Shown here piece after piece: positions 36,942 through 47,075 of a DNA stretch of 64,000 nucleotides. Both the position numbers and the translations under genes were made by a program. The notes below the pieces were generated by a model, which was not told the origin of the DNA, did no database searches, and saw only the letters and a program-made list of their open reading frames with translations. Each line of letters starts with the position of its first letter. Position 1 is the stretch's first letter. Source of the stretch: Chlamydoabsidia padenii (taxonomy: Eukaryota > Mucoromycota > Mucoromycetes > Mucorales > Cunninghamellaceae); NCBI GenBank assembly GCA_025330725.1, contig JAIWND010000056.1:43693-107692 (forward strand), written 5' to 3'.

Positions 36942-37079
36942 ATGGCTGATGGCGGAATATATACGGTAATGATTTGATTAATGACACCAAAAACATATGT
37001 TTACATATGCCTTTGTTAAACAAGCATGAGCAGCTAGCGACAGTCTTGTTTTCGATCGATACTTGGTATGTGATATGTT

Positions 37080-37756
37080 GTTCAGTAAAGGATTTTCAGG
37101 AGAAGGTCTAGACAGCAAAAAAAAAGTAAGGCTCTTTTATCATAGATTAAGAGGTACCAGCTTACCAAGTCGTCAATTTTCTGTACCATTTGTTGTCCGG
37201 TTTCATTGTCGATTTGTTCAGCCTTCTTTAGATTGTCTTCTTCAAAATCCTTCAAAGTGATAGTTTCAGCACCCCAATTTACCTGCATAGAAGCCCATCG
37301 ATAGTCGTTGATCATCTGCGTCGCCAAAATATAGACAATACGATCCACCTGGAGGTTGCGCGATTTACCAAGATATTTCTTCTTCAGAACGTTGTGGTAT
37401 GATTCGATTAGATTGTTTTTTGGAATGGAGCATCCTAGTGCGGAGAAAAAATGGTGAAAAAGCAGTAACAATTAAAACTTTCAATATCTTACCAATCGCC
37501 ATGCCTTCACCCACAAGTCCTTCTTGAGTAGCCATCGATCATTCATGTATGCTACAAACCTAGCAAATGGACGGAATTCTTCCTGGAAGCGATCCCAATC
37601 GGCCTGGAATTCTTTAGGAGTACCAGAATACATCATCATGTTCAGATGCATACGGACCTTGTTCTGCACACCACTCGTTTGTTGGGTTGCCGCCGCTACC
37701 TTAACCTATGGGATGAATTAAATTTCAAAAATTTCGTGAGTGTGATTTCCCTGTTC

Positions 37757-37814
<58 letters not shown>

Positions 37815-39056
37815 TACTTACATCCCGTTTAATGTGGACTTCCCAAGCACGTTTGATATTCCAGTGGCAAAGTAAAATGTCGACGTTTTTGCTGAATACT
37901 TGACGAATAGCTGCCATGTCTGTCGCACTGCAATCAATCATAACCCGCTTGACATTTAAACCATTGGTGTTTGATTTCTCCCAAGCAAGCCATTCGGACA
38001 GCACAGGGATCACTTCCATACTGGTGATAAAGAAACAGACAGGGACACCCTTTTTAGTCGTCCGATTTATAACAACAATGGTGTAAAGGTAGCAATCAGT
38101 TTTGTCGATGAATGACTTACACGTTTTGTGAGTCGAATCTATGCACTATTCCGAAGCATTTTCCAAAATCTATGATGTTAAAAAAAAAAAACTCGACATA
38201 ACGAGGTGGTCAGTATGAAGTTCAGTAGTCCTTTTTATTGCTTCAGTGTTTTACGAACCTTTTTCTGCCAAGGAGAGACCCACGATACCAAAAATGGACC
38301 ACCATCAGGATGGACCTTATATAAAGTAGAGTAGCCCCTTTCACCAGATAAGAAGTCGAGCCAAAGACGGACGCTTTTGCCATCATAGGGATCTTTTCTT
38401 GATTGCTTGTTAATAATGGACTGCACCAAGTTTTGGACTGCCCGATAGTTGATAGTCATGGCAATCGGAAATCGTCCCTTTTCTTCGATTTCACCTTCCT
38501 ATGGATATTATAAAAAGAATAAGTTAATATTTAGTTGGTCTCTGAGTGTGTTTTTTTCCGAAACTTACCAAAGCATCCATCTCATCTTCAGTGTAACGAA
38601 GAAATGTACTGTAAAAGACCAATTCATCTTGTTGTGTTGTACCTCACTAGTAAGCCATGCCTTGATAGTTGTATCTAGGCCTTCTGTTGCTATTTCATCC
38701 AAATCGATGGAATCGTGGTTGAGATGGATCTAATTGTAGGCCACCTCAATATTGCTATTATTGAAGAGCTTCTTCGTGATTTGAGCAGGACATCCAACAC
38801 CTTTTGACGCCTTTTTGACAGTTCGACGTCGCTTTGAGGGTCCAGCTTCAGTGACATGCTTTTGTTGTGCTTCGCGAGGGGCTTCATGGCGATCACAAAG
38901 GTAGTATCTTGTTTCCTTGACTTGCTTTGGGGCGCCTTGATTGGTACGTAGGACATATGTCTTACGACCTATAAAAACAGCATGATTTTTCACCTCGTTT
39001 TCCATCTAGTAAGTAAATTCATCTTTATTGCCAAAGGTCATCACAAACGGTTCACC
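37080..39056 (-). pseudogene. MULE transposase remnant, main part (interrupted by element I)
   Basis: Minus-strand exons contain, in order, FGNKDEF, a basic Cys/His-containing part (YYLCDRHEAPREAQQ...GVGCPAQITKKL), LNHDSIDLDEIATEG, LVQSIINKQSR, VHPDGGPFLVSWVSPWQKK, the second DDE region DCSATDMAAIRQVF with HCWN-type LLCHWNIKRAWEVHI, and a C-terminal helical part (NNLIESYHNVLKKKYLGK). An intron holds a roughly 60-base poly-T (37760-37812). Stops occur between blocks. The 5' piece continues beyond element I at 42277-42360. This is a SWIM-type MULE lineage, not the OTU lineage. Confidence 0.6.
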
Positions 39057-39059
39057 ATT

Positions 39060-39344
39060 GGAGGAGTTACAGGTAACAAAGAAATCATCGAGTATATAGA
39101 AAAAGTATATCCTCTTATAATACCTACGGAGTGTTACAAGTGCTTTTAGTTTGTCTTATTCTTTTCTATCTACCATGGACTGTAATAACTTTCTGGACCA
39201 ACTTGTCCTAGATGTTTTCCACAGTCCATGGTAGATAGAAAAGAATAAGACAAACTAAAAGCACTTGTAACACTCCGTAGGTATTATAAGAGGATATACT
39301 TTTTCTATATACTCGATGATTTCTTTGTTACCTGTAACTCCTCC
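39060..39344. repeat. Element I left palindromic end module
   Basis: 285 bp. The arms 39060-39180 and about 39225-39344 are near-perfect reverse complements, with a 40-50 base loop. The outer bases are GGAGGAGTTACAGG and the complement. Confidence 0.92.
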
Positions 39345-39384
39345 TTATTAGAGTCGATGATTTTTTAAAACAATCGATAGACCA

Positions 39385-40755
39385 TCAATCACGGATTGCT
39401 TGCCAGTACTCGTCTATCAGATCATCAGCATTCAGGTCGTTGGCGCGAACCCAAGAGTTTTCCGATGATGGGTATCCTTTCCACTTGACATGATATTTCC
39501 TATGCTTCGATGTACCTTTATGCCCAAGAATACACTCTACCTCATAGTTATCATCATCCTGATCCGATGTAACGTCTTGTTCAGACAAGCCCATAATAAG
39601 AAACTGCTCTTGTAACCTTTGTAAGCTATTGGCATCCTCTATCTTCTTCTCGATGTTGACGGTTATTTCTACTGAGGAACCATCTGTAGTAGAACCATTA
39701 AAGTCAAAACCAGTTTGTTCCCATAGGGAGTGGTGGGGTCTCAATGGCATGTTCAACATCTGCACAAAGTTCTTGATGTTGAGAAGAAGGCAAGAAAGTT
39801 GTAATTGTACTACAAATGTATCCAGAGTATTCACCCTGATTGGACTTCCATTACCAAACTTACAAAAAGTAGACACCAACTCACCAAACTTTGCTTCTAT
39901 GCTAGAACGGAAACTACCAAACATATTATTGTACAATGTCTCCGAGTCGGTAAGAGGAATACCGGTTGATTTACGAATAGGACAGCAAAAGTTCTTGTCC
40001 GACAAACTAGGAGCATCATGGAGAAGTTGGTTGATAAATTGGGTATACCCACCATCAAGAGCAATACAATCTACAGCATGGATCTTTCGTTCGATGTCCA
40101 TTTGCAGAAACATAGTACCATCGTTGTAATCACGACAAGGAAAAGAATCGGATACAAACAAGATCATGCCATTAATATCCATACACACTTGAGTTCTAAA
40201 ACCAGATTTCTTAAACTTGTATGAATACATAGATGCACTACTTTCCCCACGGTAGGATGCACGAGTGTCATGTCCATCGAGCATAAGAGTAACATGGCGA
40301 AACTCGGTAGGATTCTTCTGCATGGCACTTAACAACCTAATTCGTATATTAGAAAACATCGAGGACATCATCTTCCGTATCATCCTCGATAGTTCTGCAC
40401 CACGTTTCTCGTAGAACTCTTTATGTAGTTGATGGAAACTACTTTTAGGCATGAACTGCTCCATATCGGACATAGAGCACCCAGTCAACAAGTGGTAGAG
40501 CAGCAGTAAACCCTTCTCGACATTGCGGTATGGACCACTATAGTCGTGGGCACCAAACAGAACCACTAGAAAGAAAAACACCGGAATCACCCCAAGACGT
40601 TGGAGTACCTTTTCCTTTACCATGCCAATAGATGGTATATCTTTCAACGTCGTACGATGGTACTTGGATTTTTTTGTCGTTGGCCATTCGCTATCGATGA
40701 ACGACCATTGCTTGTTGATAAGTTCTTGAAATTGGACAGCGAGATCGTTATTCAT
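39385..40755 (-). CDS. DDE transposase with C-terminal chromodomain (456 aa), element I
   Basis: Intronless and intact. DDE core: VTLMLDGHDTR (Asp about 160), CIALDGGY (Asp about 234) and SFRSSIEAKFG (Glu about 287), the spacing and contexts expected of DDE_4/IS5-Harbinger nucleases. An N-terminal helical part includes an unusually hydrophobic stretch (VIPVFFFLVVLFG, residues 56-68). Residues about 396-450 form a chromodomain, YEVECILGHKG...HRKYHVKWKGYPSSENSWV, with cage aromatics Tyr, Trp and Trp positions kept, so the transposase probably reads methylated histone tails to choose sites. Closest relatives in the window are the 461-aa copy at 47076 and the AT-rich 467-aa copy at 55788. Confidence 0.85.
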   Translation of the reverse strand: MNNDLAVQFQELINKQWSFIDSEWPTTKKSKYHRTTLKDIPSIGMVKEKVLQRLGVIPVFFFLVVLFGAHDYSGPYRNVEKGLLLLYHLLTGCSMSDMEQFMPKSSFHQLHKEFYEKRGAELSRMIRKMMSSMFSNIRIRLLSAMQKNPTEFRHVTLMLDGHDTRASYRGESSASMYSYKFKKSGFRTQVCMDINGMILFVSDSFPCRDYNDGTMFLQMDIERKIHAVDCIALDGGYTQFINQLLHDAPSLSDKNFCCPIRKSTGIPLTDSETLYNNMFGSFRSSIEAKFGELVSTFCKFGNGSPIRVNTLDTFVVQLQLSCLLLNIKNFVQMLNMPLRPHHSLWEQTGFDFNGSTTDGSSVEITVNIEKKIEDANSLQRLQEQFLIMGLSEQDVTSDQDDDNYEVECILGHKGTSKHRKYHVKWKGYPSSENSWVRANDLNADDLIDEYWQAIRD

Positions 40756-41060
40756 GGTATATATAATATTTAGTTACCTTGAACATAGGTGAGTGACTCC
40801 ATTCAAACCGCTAACATCTTCAATGTCAGCCAAGAATTTGGCATACTCTCGGTGCCTTTCGGCGACGGTAGACTCGTATCGCCTAGAGTCAACTCGGCGT
40901 CACGCAATTGGATTGCATGAATGGCATATACTGTACTGTAGTAAAACATAGAGTAGTACAGTAAAAAACATACTGTAATATAACATACATAACATAAGGC
41001 ACGTAGTAGGGCATAAATCATAGGTTGCATACGGTACTGTAATGTTACCGAACATTAGCA

Positions 41061-41816
41061 TTATTGCTTATTAGATGTAACATACTTCTGGAGCCTGACT
41101 TTACGATCCTCGATTTCCTCCGGGATCTTGCTGATATCTTCAGCAGTATACTTATACGAGTTTTCCATGGCCGAGTAATCATTGACAAGGTAATGGAACA
41201 GATCGTCAAACATACTGTACTTAATCTTCTTCTTTCTCTTGATATAATCCAATACCTTGTCACACTTCTCGAAGACCTCCGTATGGGCCTCAAATACTCC
41301 GGGCGACCCATTCGACTCCTTGACGTAGCACCAAGAGGCCAGCAAAGACTTGATAGATTGTACGACTTCACTGGAGTACACATCAGGTGTATAGTCGCAG
41401 TCCACAACGGTAATCTCACGAGAGCGTTTGGCCTTCTTTGCCTTCTTATGCTTGCGATGCTCACGTTGCTTTTTCTTGTGTCTTTTTTCTGGAACTCGAG
41501 GCGCAACCTCAGCCTCAGATTCAGATGCCAATGCATCATCCTCGAGTTCCGACATTTCATCGCTAGATGCCACATGTGGTTCATCCTCGATGACAGGAGG
41601 CCCATGCTGGAAACAAAACTTGCATCCAGCTGGTGCCTTGCGACTGCAAGCAGTGCCACGGGCAGTGGTGCCACGGCACATGTTGCCTACTTTGCGCACC
41701 TTTTTGGTAATGCTCTTCGTGATCGACTGCTCGACCAAGGGATCTACAACCAACAACTTGTGCTTGGCAAGCTTCTCAAACACAGTCTTAATAACAAGTT
41801 CAACATTCATCATCAT
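41061..41816 (-). CDS. Cys/His-cluster basic protein (251 aa), element I second gene
   Basis: First ATG at 41816 (MMMNVELVIK). Residues about 46-70 form a compact C-x8-C-x8-C-x2-C-x3-H cluster (CRGTTARGTACSRK...CKFCFQH), like the small zinc-binding modules with CxGTTxxGxxC seen in viral and mobile-element proteins. It is followed by an acidic stretch, a Lys/Arg/His-rich block (KRHKKKQREHRKHKKAKKAKRS, probable nuclear/DNA-binding) and a helical C terminus ending TSNKQ. It lies 306 bp upstream of the transposase, same strand. Function unknown; a DNA-binding partner for the palindromic ends is the simplest idea. The counterpart in element II shares only the cluster and general plan. Confidence 0.7.
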   Translation of the reverse strand: MMMNVELVIKTVFEKLAKHKLLVVDPLVEQSITKSITKKVRKVGNMCRGTTARGTACSRKAPAGCKFCFQHGPPVIEDEPHVASSDEMSELEDDALASESEAEVAPRVPEKRHKKKQREHRKHKKAKKAKRSREITVVDCDYTPDVYSSEVVQSIKSLLASWCYVKESNGSPGVFEAHTEVFEKCDKVLDYIKRKKKIKYSMFDDLFHYLVNDYSAMENSYKYTAEDISKIPEEIEDRKVRLQKYVTSNKQ

Positions 41817-41993
41817 CTTAATGTGCAAATTTTCGTACGTGTATTAACCAGTACAAAAAAATTGGATCAAAAAAATCATTTTTGTATTTTTTCCCTCGAA
41901 GCGAAATTGGCATTTACTCACGGTCTATCATGAGTGTTTTGACCTTGATTTTTTTTGCCATAAATCTCACCGACTGGTTACAAATGTTATCAA

Positions 41994-42276
41994 GGAGGAT
42001 GATTAGCAGAAGTATAATATAAAACATATTTTTAAAACATAAACCTTCCATAAGAAAGGTATCATTCAGATAACCGTGGTGAGGTAGAGCCACTGAAAAA
42101 GATCTGGATGTCTAAACTCGGTCAACGTAAACGGCGACGTCCGAAATGTTGGTCCCATACATCCAGATCTTTTTCAGTGGCTCTACCTCACCACGGTTAT
42201 CTGAATGATACCTTTCTTATGGAAGGTTTATGTTTTAAAAATATGTTTTATATTATACTTCTGCTAATCATCCTCC
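41994..42276. repeat. Element I right palindromic end module
   Basis: 283 bp. Arms from GGAGGATGATTAGCAG to the complement AATCATCCTCC, with a loop around 42115-42148 (TCTAAACTCGGTCAACGTAAACGGCG region). The sequence is unrelated to the left module apart from the termini, yet almost identical in length. The loop shares GACGTCCGAAATGTTGGTCCC with element II's right loop (ACGTCCGAAATGTTAGTCCC). Confidence 0.92.
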
Positions 42277-42360
42277 ATTATAGCTGGGGACGTACCGTTC
42301 AATGAAACCGTACTTAATTTCGTCATTGTTGATTGAGTATTTAGAAGAAGAAAAAAGAGG
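42277..42360 (-). pseudogene. 5' piece of the interrupted MULE gene
   Basis: Open frame SKYSINNDEIKYGFIERYVPSYN leads up to the ATT duplication of element I and continues in frame on the other side (39056). No ATG was identified upstream before the pogo remnant. Confidence 0.5.
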
Positions 42361-42445
42361 AGAAGTAAAAAGTTAGGGAAGTGAAGTGAAAGGGGGGAAC
42401 AAAAAAACAAAAAATTGAATCATTATTTCAGCGTGTGACTTTCAC

Positions 42446-42999
42446 TTATTTCGCGGATTTATCCTCTTCGGGATATTCACTTAGCTGGGTTTGAATTTCC
42501 TTGACTCGTGATTGCATGGTCTCGTCATTCAGTCTAGGGGCGCTACCTGATTCACCATGAGCAGTGGATACCTTGAGTCCGTGCCTTCCCATAAAGCCAT
42601 AAATCCAACCAAGAGAAAAATCATGCGGCGGAGTTAATTTTTGTTTCTTGCATAAATCTTTTGCCTGATCGATCAGAAATTGATAATTGATGGCAATGTT
42701 ATCATTTTGACAAGCCAATACATGAGCATAAAGATGCTCCTCTACCATTTTTGTTGTGGCATCCACTGTGCGAGGTCGCTTTGAGTCCTTTTGGGTGGCT
42801 GGACGATTTTCCACATCATGGCGTCTTTTCAGCATAGTAGCAATGCTTGGTTGAGAAATGACATGGTCCAAATTCAACTCTTTGGCAAACCAGATACCTA
42901 GATCCTTTTGCGTCATGCTTTTACATTCATCATTTTTTTGTAAAGCTTCAGTAGTTGTTCGTTGGTGGGGCGAAAACGTTTGGCAGGAGTTTGAGACAT
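42446..42999 (-). pseudogene. Pogo/CENP-B-type transposase N-terminal half with a 1-base frameshift
   Basis: The ATG at 42999 (MSQTPAKRFRPTNEQ) leads to a helix-turn-helix start, then a run of seven A (about 42930) where one base is missing relative to the continuing frame (MTQKDLGIWFAKELN). The second DNA-binding part follows: VEEHLYAHVLACQ, INYQFLIDQAKDLC, FSLGWIYGFMGRHGLK (CENPB-type HTH). It stops (TAA 42446) after SEYPEED, exactly where the DDE domain of pogo/Tigger transposases would begin. It is therefore a DNA-binding-only remnant, or, if the A-run is a sequencing slip, a domesticated DNA-binding protein. Confidence 0.6.
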
Positions 43000-43199
43000 T
43001 GTTTTTTATTAGTGAATTAAAAGAAGGGACAATGTTTTTCTAATCAAATAACAGTAGCATATAACTATAAAAAGGAAGGTTCCAGAAGTCGGGGCAAGAG
43101 CAGTCTGTATTCAAACCCAGAATAACGATATTTATGACAATAGTGATACAAATTGCCGTTCCCGTTGATATTATTATTCTCATAACCTACTGTATGTAC

Positions 43200-44453
43200 G
43201 TATTGGTGAAAGTACAGCGATGGAATGCTTGAAGAGGTTCTGTTGTGCTGTTGACGCAATTTACAGAAAGAAGTATTTGAGGCGTCCAACTCAAGAAGAC
43301 GTTGATAGATTGCTGATCGAGGGAAAGGAAAGGGGGTTTCCTGGAATGTTTGGTTCTCTGGACTGTATGCATTGGACATGGAAGAACTGTCTAGCTGCTT
43401 GGAAAGGGCAGTTCCAGGGCAGAGGGAAAGAAGCAACTGTTGTACTAGAAGCTGTGGTTTCTAAAGACTTGTGGGTCTGGCATGTCGTATCCGGCATTGT
43501 TTATTTTTTATTTTTGAAGAGATGATCGACATATGTCAAGACCCTGACAGTCGATCAATCACGTTTTTATTTTTTTTTTATGATCGGGATTCAAATATCC
43601 AGATCAGTTTTTTTGATTTTGGAATTGTAATTTATTTTGTGAACATTAGAAAGAGACCAGCCAACCAGGATTCGTATATCGAAAGAAATGAAGCTGTGTC
43701 ATCATTAATCTTTTTTCTTTTTTAACAAGTGTGTTGGTAATCTGATTTTTCTTTTTTCTTTACTCTTATTTTTATAATAAAAGGTTACTTTCAAACTCGT
43801 ATTCCATATACTACTGATTTATCACACCAACACCACATGGCATGCCTTTTTTGGTGTTCCTGGTGCTCTGAATGACCGTACTGTCCTGGACCGGTCTCAT
43901 CTTCTCAGTGAAGCCGCGGAAGGCACCAGCCCTATAGTTGACTTTCGTGTCAACAACAATCAGTACACTCAGGGTTACTACCTCACTGACGGCATCTATC
44001 CCACATACGCGACCTTTGTCAAATCACTGAAGGACCCACGATCCAACAAACAAAGTGTATGTATATATCTCCTGTGAATTTTATGATAGGTATATTAACA
44101 TTTCTTGTGATGAATAGCTATTTGCAGCAAAACAAGAAGCAGTTAGGAAGGATGTGGAGCGTGCGTTTGGTGTTTTGCAAGGCCGCTTTGCAATCATCAA
44201 GCAAGGTGCACGAGTGTGGAAACTGGAAGACATGCATAAAATTATGTATGCATGTGTCATTCTCCACAACATGATAGTAGAAGGTGAACGAGAAACTGGG
44301 GATTTTGAAAAGGTGGCATTTGATACTTCGTTGACTCAACAAAACGGAGGCACCTTCGACAATTACCTCCGCCGATACCGTGAAATCAGGGACAGCAACC
44401 AGCATGTGCAATTGCGAGATGATTTGATAGAGCATATATGGAATTTATATTGA
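43200..44453 (+). pseudogene. PIF/Harbinger transposase split by a solo LTR
   Basis: VRIGESTAMECLKRFC begins the recognisable part. GMFGSLDCMHWTWKNC carries the first catalytic Asp, then LEAVVSKDLWVWH is cut by LTR-D3 and resumes AFFGVPGALND without loss of frame. YYLTDGIYPTYATF has the second Asp, and after a short intron (44055-44116) ARKDVERAFGVLQGRFAI has the Glu. It ends YLRRYREI...LIEHIWNLY, TGA at 44451. Apart from the LTR it looks intact from residue 1 of the recognisable part. The upstream frame closes at a TGA near 43160, so the N terminus is uncertain. It pairs with the minus-strand SANT gene at 44470-45625, the standard two-gene layout of Harbinger elements. Confidence 0.8.
43483..43837 (+). 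repeat. Solo LTR, family D, copy 3 (internally deleted)
   Basis: 355 bp, flanked by an exact TGGCA duplication (43478-43482, 43838-43842). Compared with D1/D2 it lacks about 45 bp after position 25 (the TTGATTGATTACATAAAG region). It is inserted in the Harbinger transposase between the W and H codons. Confidence 0.92.
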
Positions 44454-44469
44454 GACGAATAAAAATAAT

Positions 44470-45625
44470 TTATTGATCTTCATTAGATCTGTTTTTTCTT
44501 ATGCGCATCGCTATTTCTTTTTTTTGTTCATTGATGAACTCAAGCACATCTGGATCTTCAATGGATGACATATCTGTCATCACGAGCTGGATATCCTGCC
44601 CCCTCTGCACCAGATCGTTTGCTTTTTTGGACGACTCTTCAATAGCATGGAGCCGTTCCAAAAACTGGGCGTCATGGCGCTCTTCAGCTGTATGCCGTTC
44701 CTTGATGATTTTGACAAGTTCAGCTGTTGAGCGCTTTTCCTGCATGGCCGTCTTTGCCCTCTTGCGTCCAGTTGGGCGCGCTTCACCATTATCTTCTTCT
44801 CTTCTTTCTTCCTCCTCTTCTTCACTGCACTCTTCAACCACGCGGCGGCGAGCAGGCTTGGGGCAACGGGCTTCACTGGTTTGGTGGTGAAAGTCTTCCA
44901 CTTTTGCTCGTTCCGCAAGATATTCCAGCAATGCGTCAAGCGAAAGGGCTTGCCCGTAGGAGATGATCCAAGTTTATACAAGGAAGTTTAACCCTGGTAA
45001 CCATACCAAGAACAGAAAGTCAACAGCAACTAAGTATATTACCAGAATTTACGCTTGATGTCACATCCAGAAAGTTGTGTTCATCCAAAAAGTATACCCT
45101 CCTAATTTTTAAAAACAAGGGCGATTACTGGGATGTGACCAGGGTTAAACTTCCTTGGTATAAACTTGGATCACCTCCGTAACCGTCTCAAACATCTCGT
45201 ACGTCTGCTCGAGCTATATATATGTGTATATATGTATTAAAAAAAACTAGCCTGTTTAAAACTGAATACACACTGAAATATTACTTACCATCCTTTCGTA
45301 GTTACTTCCGCTTTGGTTCCGGTCTTCCACCTGCTTGAAGAAGGAGCAGAACTTGGTGACCTGTGGATGGATTGTAATCCACCTTTGGGCAAGGCCTGTC
45401 GGGAATGGTGGAAGGATCCTAGACCTTCTTCACAATCTCCTGTCTGAAATCCCGGAGAATGCATTTCCACATATTGTCTCGTGATTGGTCAGTACCAATG
45501 ATAGAATCCACGGACATCTTGACCCAAGAAAGACAAAGTTGCTTGTCTTCTTGGTGGCTCCAGTTCGGGTTTTTGGACCGAGACAATTCCTCAATGACTG
45601 GAGTGGGGAGATTAGGGGTGGGCAT
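44470..45625 (-). pseudogene. Harbinger-associated SANT/Myb-like gene, broken by a palindromic element and a frameshift
   Basis: The start at 45625 gives MPTPNLPTPV and a SANT-like domain (NWSHQEDKQLCLSWVKMSVD, GTDQSRDNMWKCI), the typical DNA-binding partner of Harbinger transposases. It continues, after a frame change near 45420, with WITIHPQVTKFCSFFKQVEDRNQ and, after an intron, LEQTYEMFETVT. The 220-bp foldback element at 44959-45178 sits here; beyond it GKPFRLTHCWNILRNEQKW follows directly. One more frame change precedes the acidic/basic tail (RPTGRKRAKTAMQEKRS, AELVKIIKERH), ending at 44470. Tail-to-tail with the transposase, 16 bp between stops. Confidence 0.72.
44959..45178. mobile_element. 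220-bp foldback element of the GGAGG-ended family
   Basis: Termini GGAGATGATCC and GGATCACCTCC (complementary with one mismatch), long imperfect inverted repeat, exact 3-bp duplication GTA (44956-44958 and 45179-45181). Removing it plus one GTA restores the SANT gene reading frame. Termini and duplication length match the end modules of the two-gene elements, so it looks like a non-autonomous relative. A second, partial copy is at 52905-53123. Confidence 0.85.
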
Positions 45626-45668
45626 CAAGAGAAATGGTCTGTTAATTTTTTAATGAAAATTGTGTTTG

Positions 45669-46546
45669 TGTCGTATCAGGCATTACTACCCAACTGTGAA
45701 ATTAGCTTTGTCGTATCAGGCAAAATCAATAAAAGAACGTTAAAACTCAGCTGTCAAAATTTAAATTTAGCCGAGAATGATCGGAAAAAAGATAACGGCG
45801 ACCAATTCAACAACAGACAAAGCATTGTCTCAGAACCTGATCCCGTTATAAAGCCCAATGAAATCAACTCCACTAAACAAAAGAAATAAAACCAGTCTTG
45901 TCAACTTCCCCTTATTGGCTCAACTCAACAAAAAGACAAGGTTTAGAAATTTTTAGATTTTCTATAAATAGTAGCTTTTGTATTGACCTTTATTGGTTTT
46001 TCTTCCTCATTCGATTTTAAAATAAAGATATACAAGGATCTCACTTTACTCTTGCTGTCTTTATTGTCGAATTCCACAAGCTTCTATGAAACTTGACGAC
46101 TAGGAATAAAGAATCTGACCCTCAAATAAAGTCTCACATACTTAAGGTAGCATGAGTAATGATGATTTAACTTCCGCTCCCAGAAAAAAAAGGAGTCAGG
46201 AGACATTTCAAGGTACGATCGCGTTTAGTAATCGATGATATGAAACCAAACCTATTAAATACTACTTCTTCTTTTCTTCTTCACAATTAAGATCTTTGGT
46301 ACAATCTTTTACCAATTAAAAAGTTTTCCTTCAACGAAGAGGAACAGCAGTCAGATCTATGGGATCTATGCATCTTTCCATTGGTGCCGTGTTAGCCAGT
46401 TAGAAATTTATCAACGCCTATATAAGCAGCAGTAGTTTGTCTCCTCTATTATGTTCATCACTTTTTTCATTATTCATTCTTTAAACAACATAAAAATAAA
46501 GGGTAATAACAGTTCTCGTTTATTTTTGTGTTCTTCCCTACCCTAT
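45669..46546 (+). repeat. LTR family B, copy 2 (carries nested LTR-C1 and element II)
   Basis: Begins TGTCGTATCAGGCATT. It is interrupted after 40 bp by LTR-C1 (45709-46078, duplication AGCTT) and again near its 3' end by element II. Its last bases (ATACTTCA) resume at 49924-49931, immediately after element II and its TAT duplication. Confidence 0.82.
45709..46078 (+). repeat. Solo LTR, family C, copy 1
   Basis: 370 bp, TGTCGTATCAGGCAAAA to GTCGAATTCCACA, flanked by AGCTT on both sides (45704-45708, 46079-46083). The uninterrupted LTR-B1 at 32.5-33.0 kb shows the empty site, with only one AGCTT. A TATA-like CTATAAATAG occurs near 45961. Confidence 0.93.
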
Positions 46547-46831
46547 GGAGGTATCATAGATGACTATTATATTATCAGGAGCATATATATATATAAAGAT
46601 ATTATAGAGTAAGATATGGTTCTTAAAAGGTAGATACTCATGTTGCATCTTCCCACTCGACGGAGACCCAGAAAAGTACTTGGACATGTTCATCCAAAAG
46701 GTTCCCCGCAATCTCCGTCGAGTGGGAAGATGCAACATGAGTATCTACCTTTTAAGAACCATATCTTACTCTATAATATCTTTATATATATATATGCTCC
46801 TGATAATATAATAGTCATCTATGATACCTCC
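46547..46831. repeat. Element II left palindromic end module
   Basis: 285 bp. Arms carry a (TA)n stretch and GATGCAACATGAG, closing on a loop around 46672-46712. A closely similar palindrome ends the truncated copy at 50840-51126. Confidence 0.93.
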
Positions 46832-47075
46832 TAACATGACCCTGATGAGATAATAGTCACCCACAGTACCTCCGCAGGGACCAGTCTTCATCATGGCGGT
46901 TCCAGATTCCCCGCGTAAGGTCAGATCTTATATACTATACTATACTTTATGCATAAGATATAAGTAACATACATATACAGAAGATGTAACGTAATGTATA
47001 ACAAACTAGCCCTACGCGGGGATCCGATAATGCCACAGTACAGTATGTTCTTTCACGTATGCTTTTAAAAAGGAA

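Larger units (their letters stand above)
39060..42276 (-). mobile_element. Element I: two-gene chromodomain-DDE transposon with palindromic end modules
   Basis: A 3217-bp element flanked by the 3-bp duplication ATT (39057-39059, 42277-42279). Left module 39060-39344 (285 bp) and right module 41994-42276 (283 bp) are each a long inverted repeat closing on a short loop and beginning GGAGGA, ending TCCTCC. Both genes are on the minus strand: first the Cys/His-cluster protein (41816-41061), then the DDE-chromodomain transposase (40755-39385). The element is inserted in the MULE gene remnant; removing it and one ATT copy rejoins an open frame (VPSYNGEPFVMTFGNKDEF). The 3-bp duplication and DDE type fit the PIF/Harbinger-IS5 group. 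Confidence 0.85.

Noticed and set aside
37646..37903. Poly-Phe frame (plus) and poly-Lys frame (minus)
   Set aside because: Both are readings of the intronic poly-T tract inside the MULE remnant.
41064..41933. Long plus-strand frame of 289 aa opposite the Cys/His gene
   Set aside because: Composition (Leu/Ser/Arg/Cys-rich, no motif) is that of an antisense shadow; the minus frame has the Cys/His cluster and nuclear basic block.
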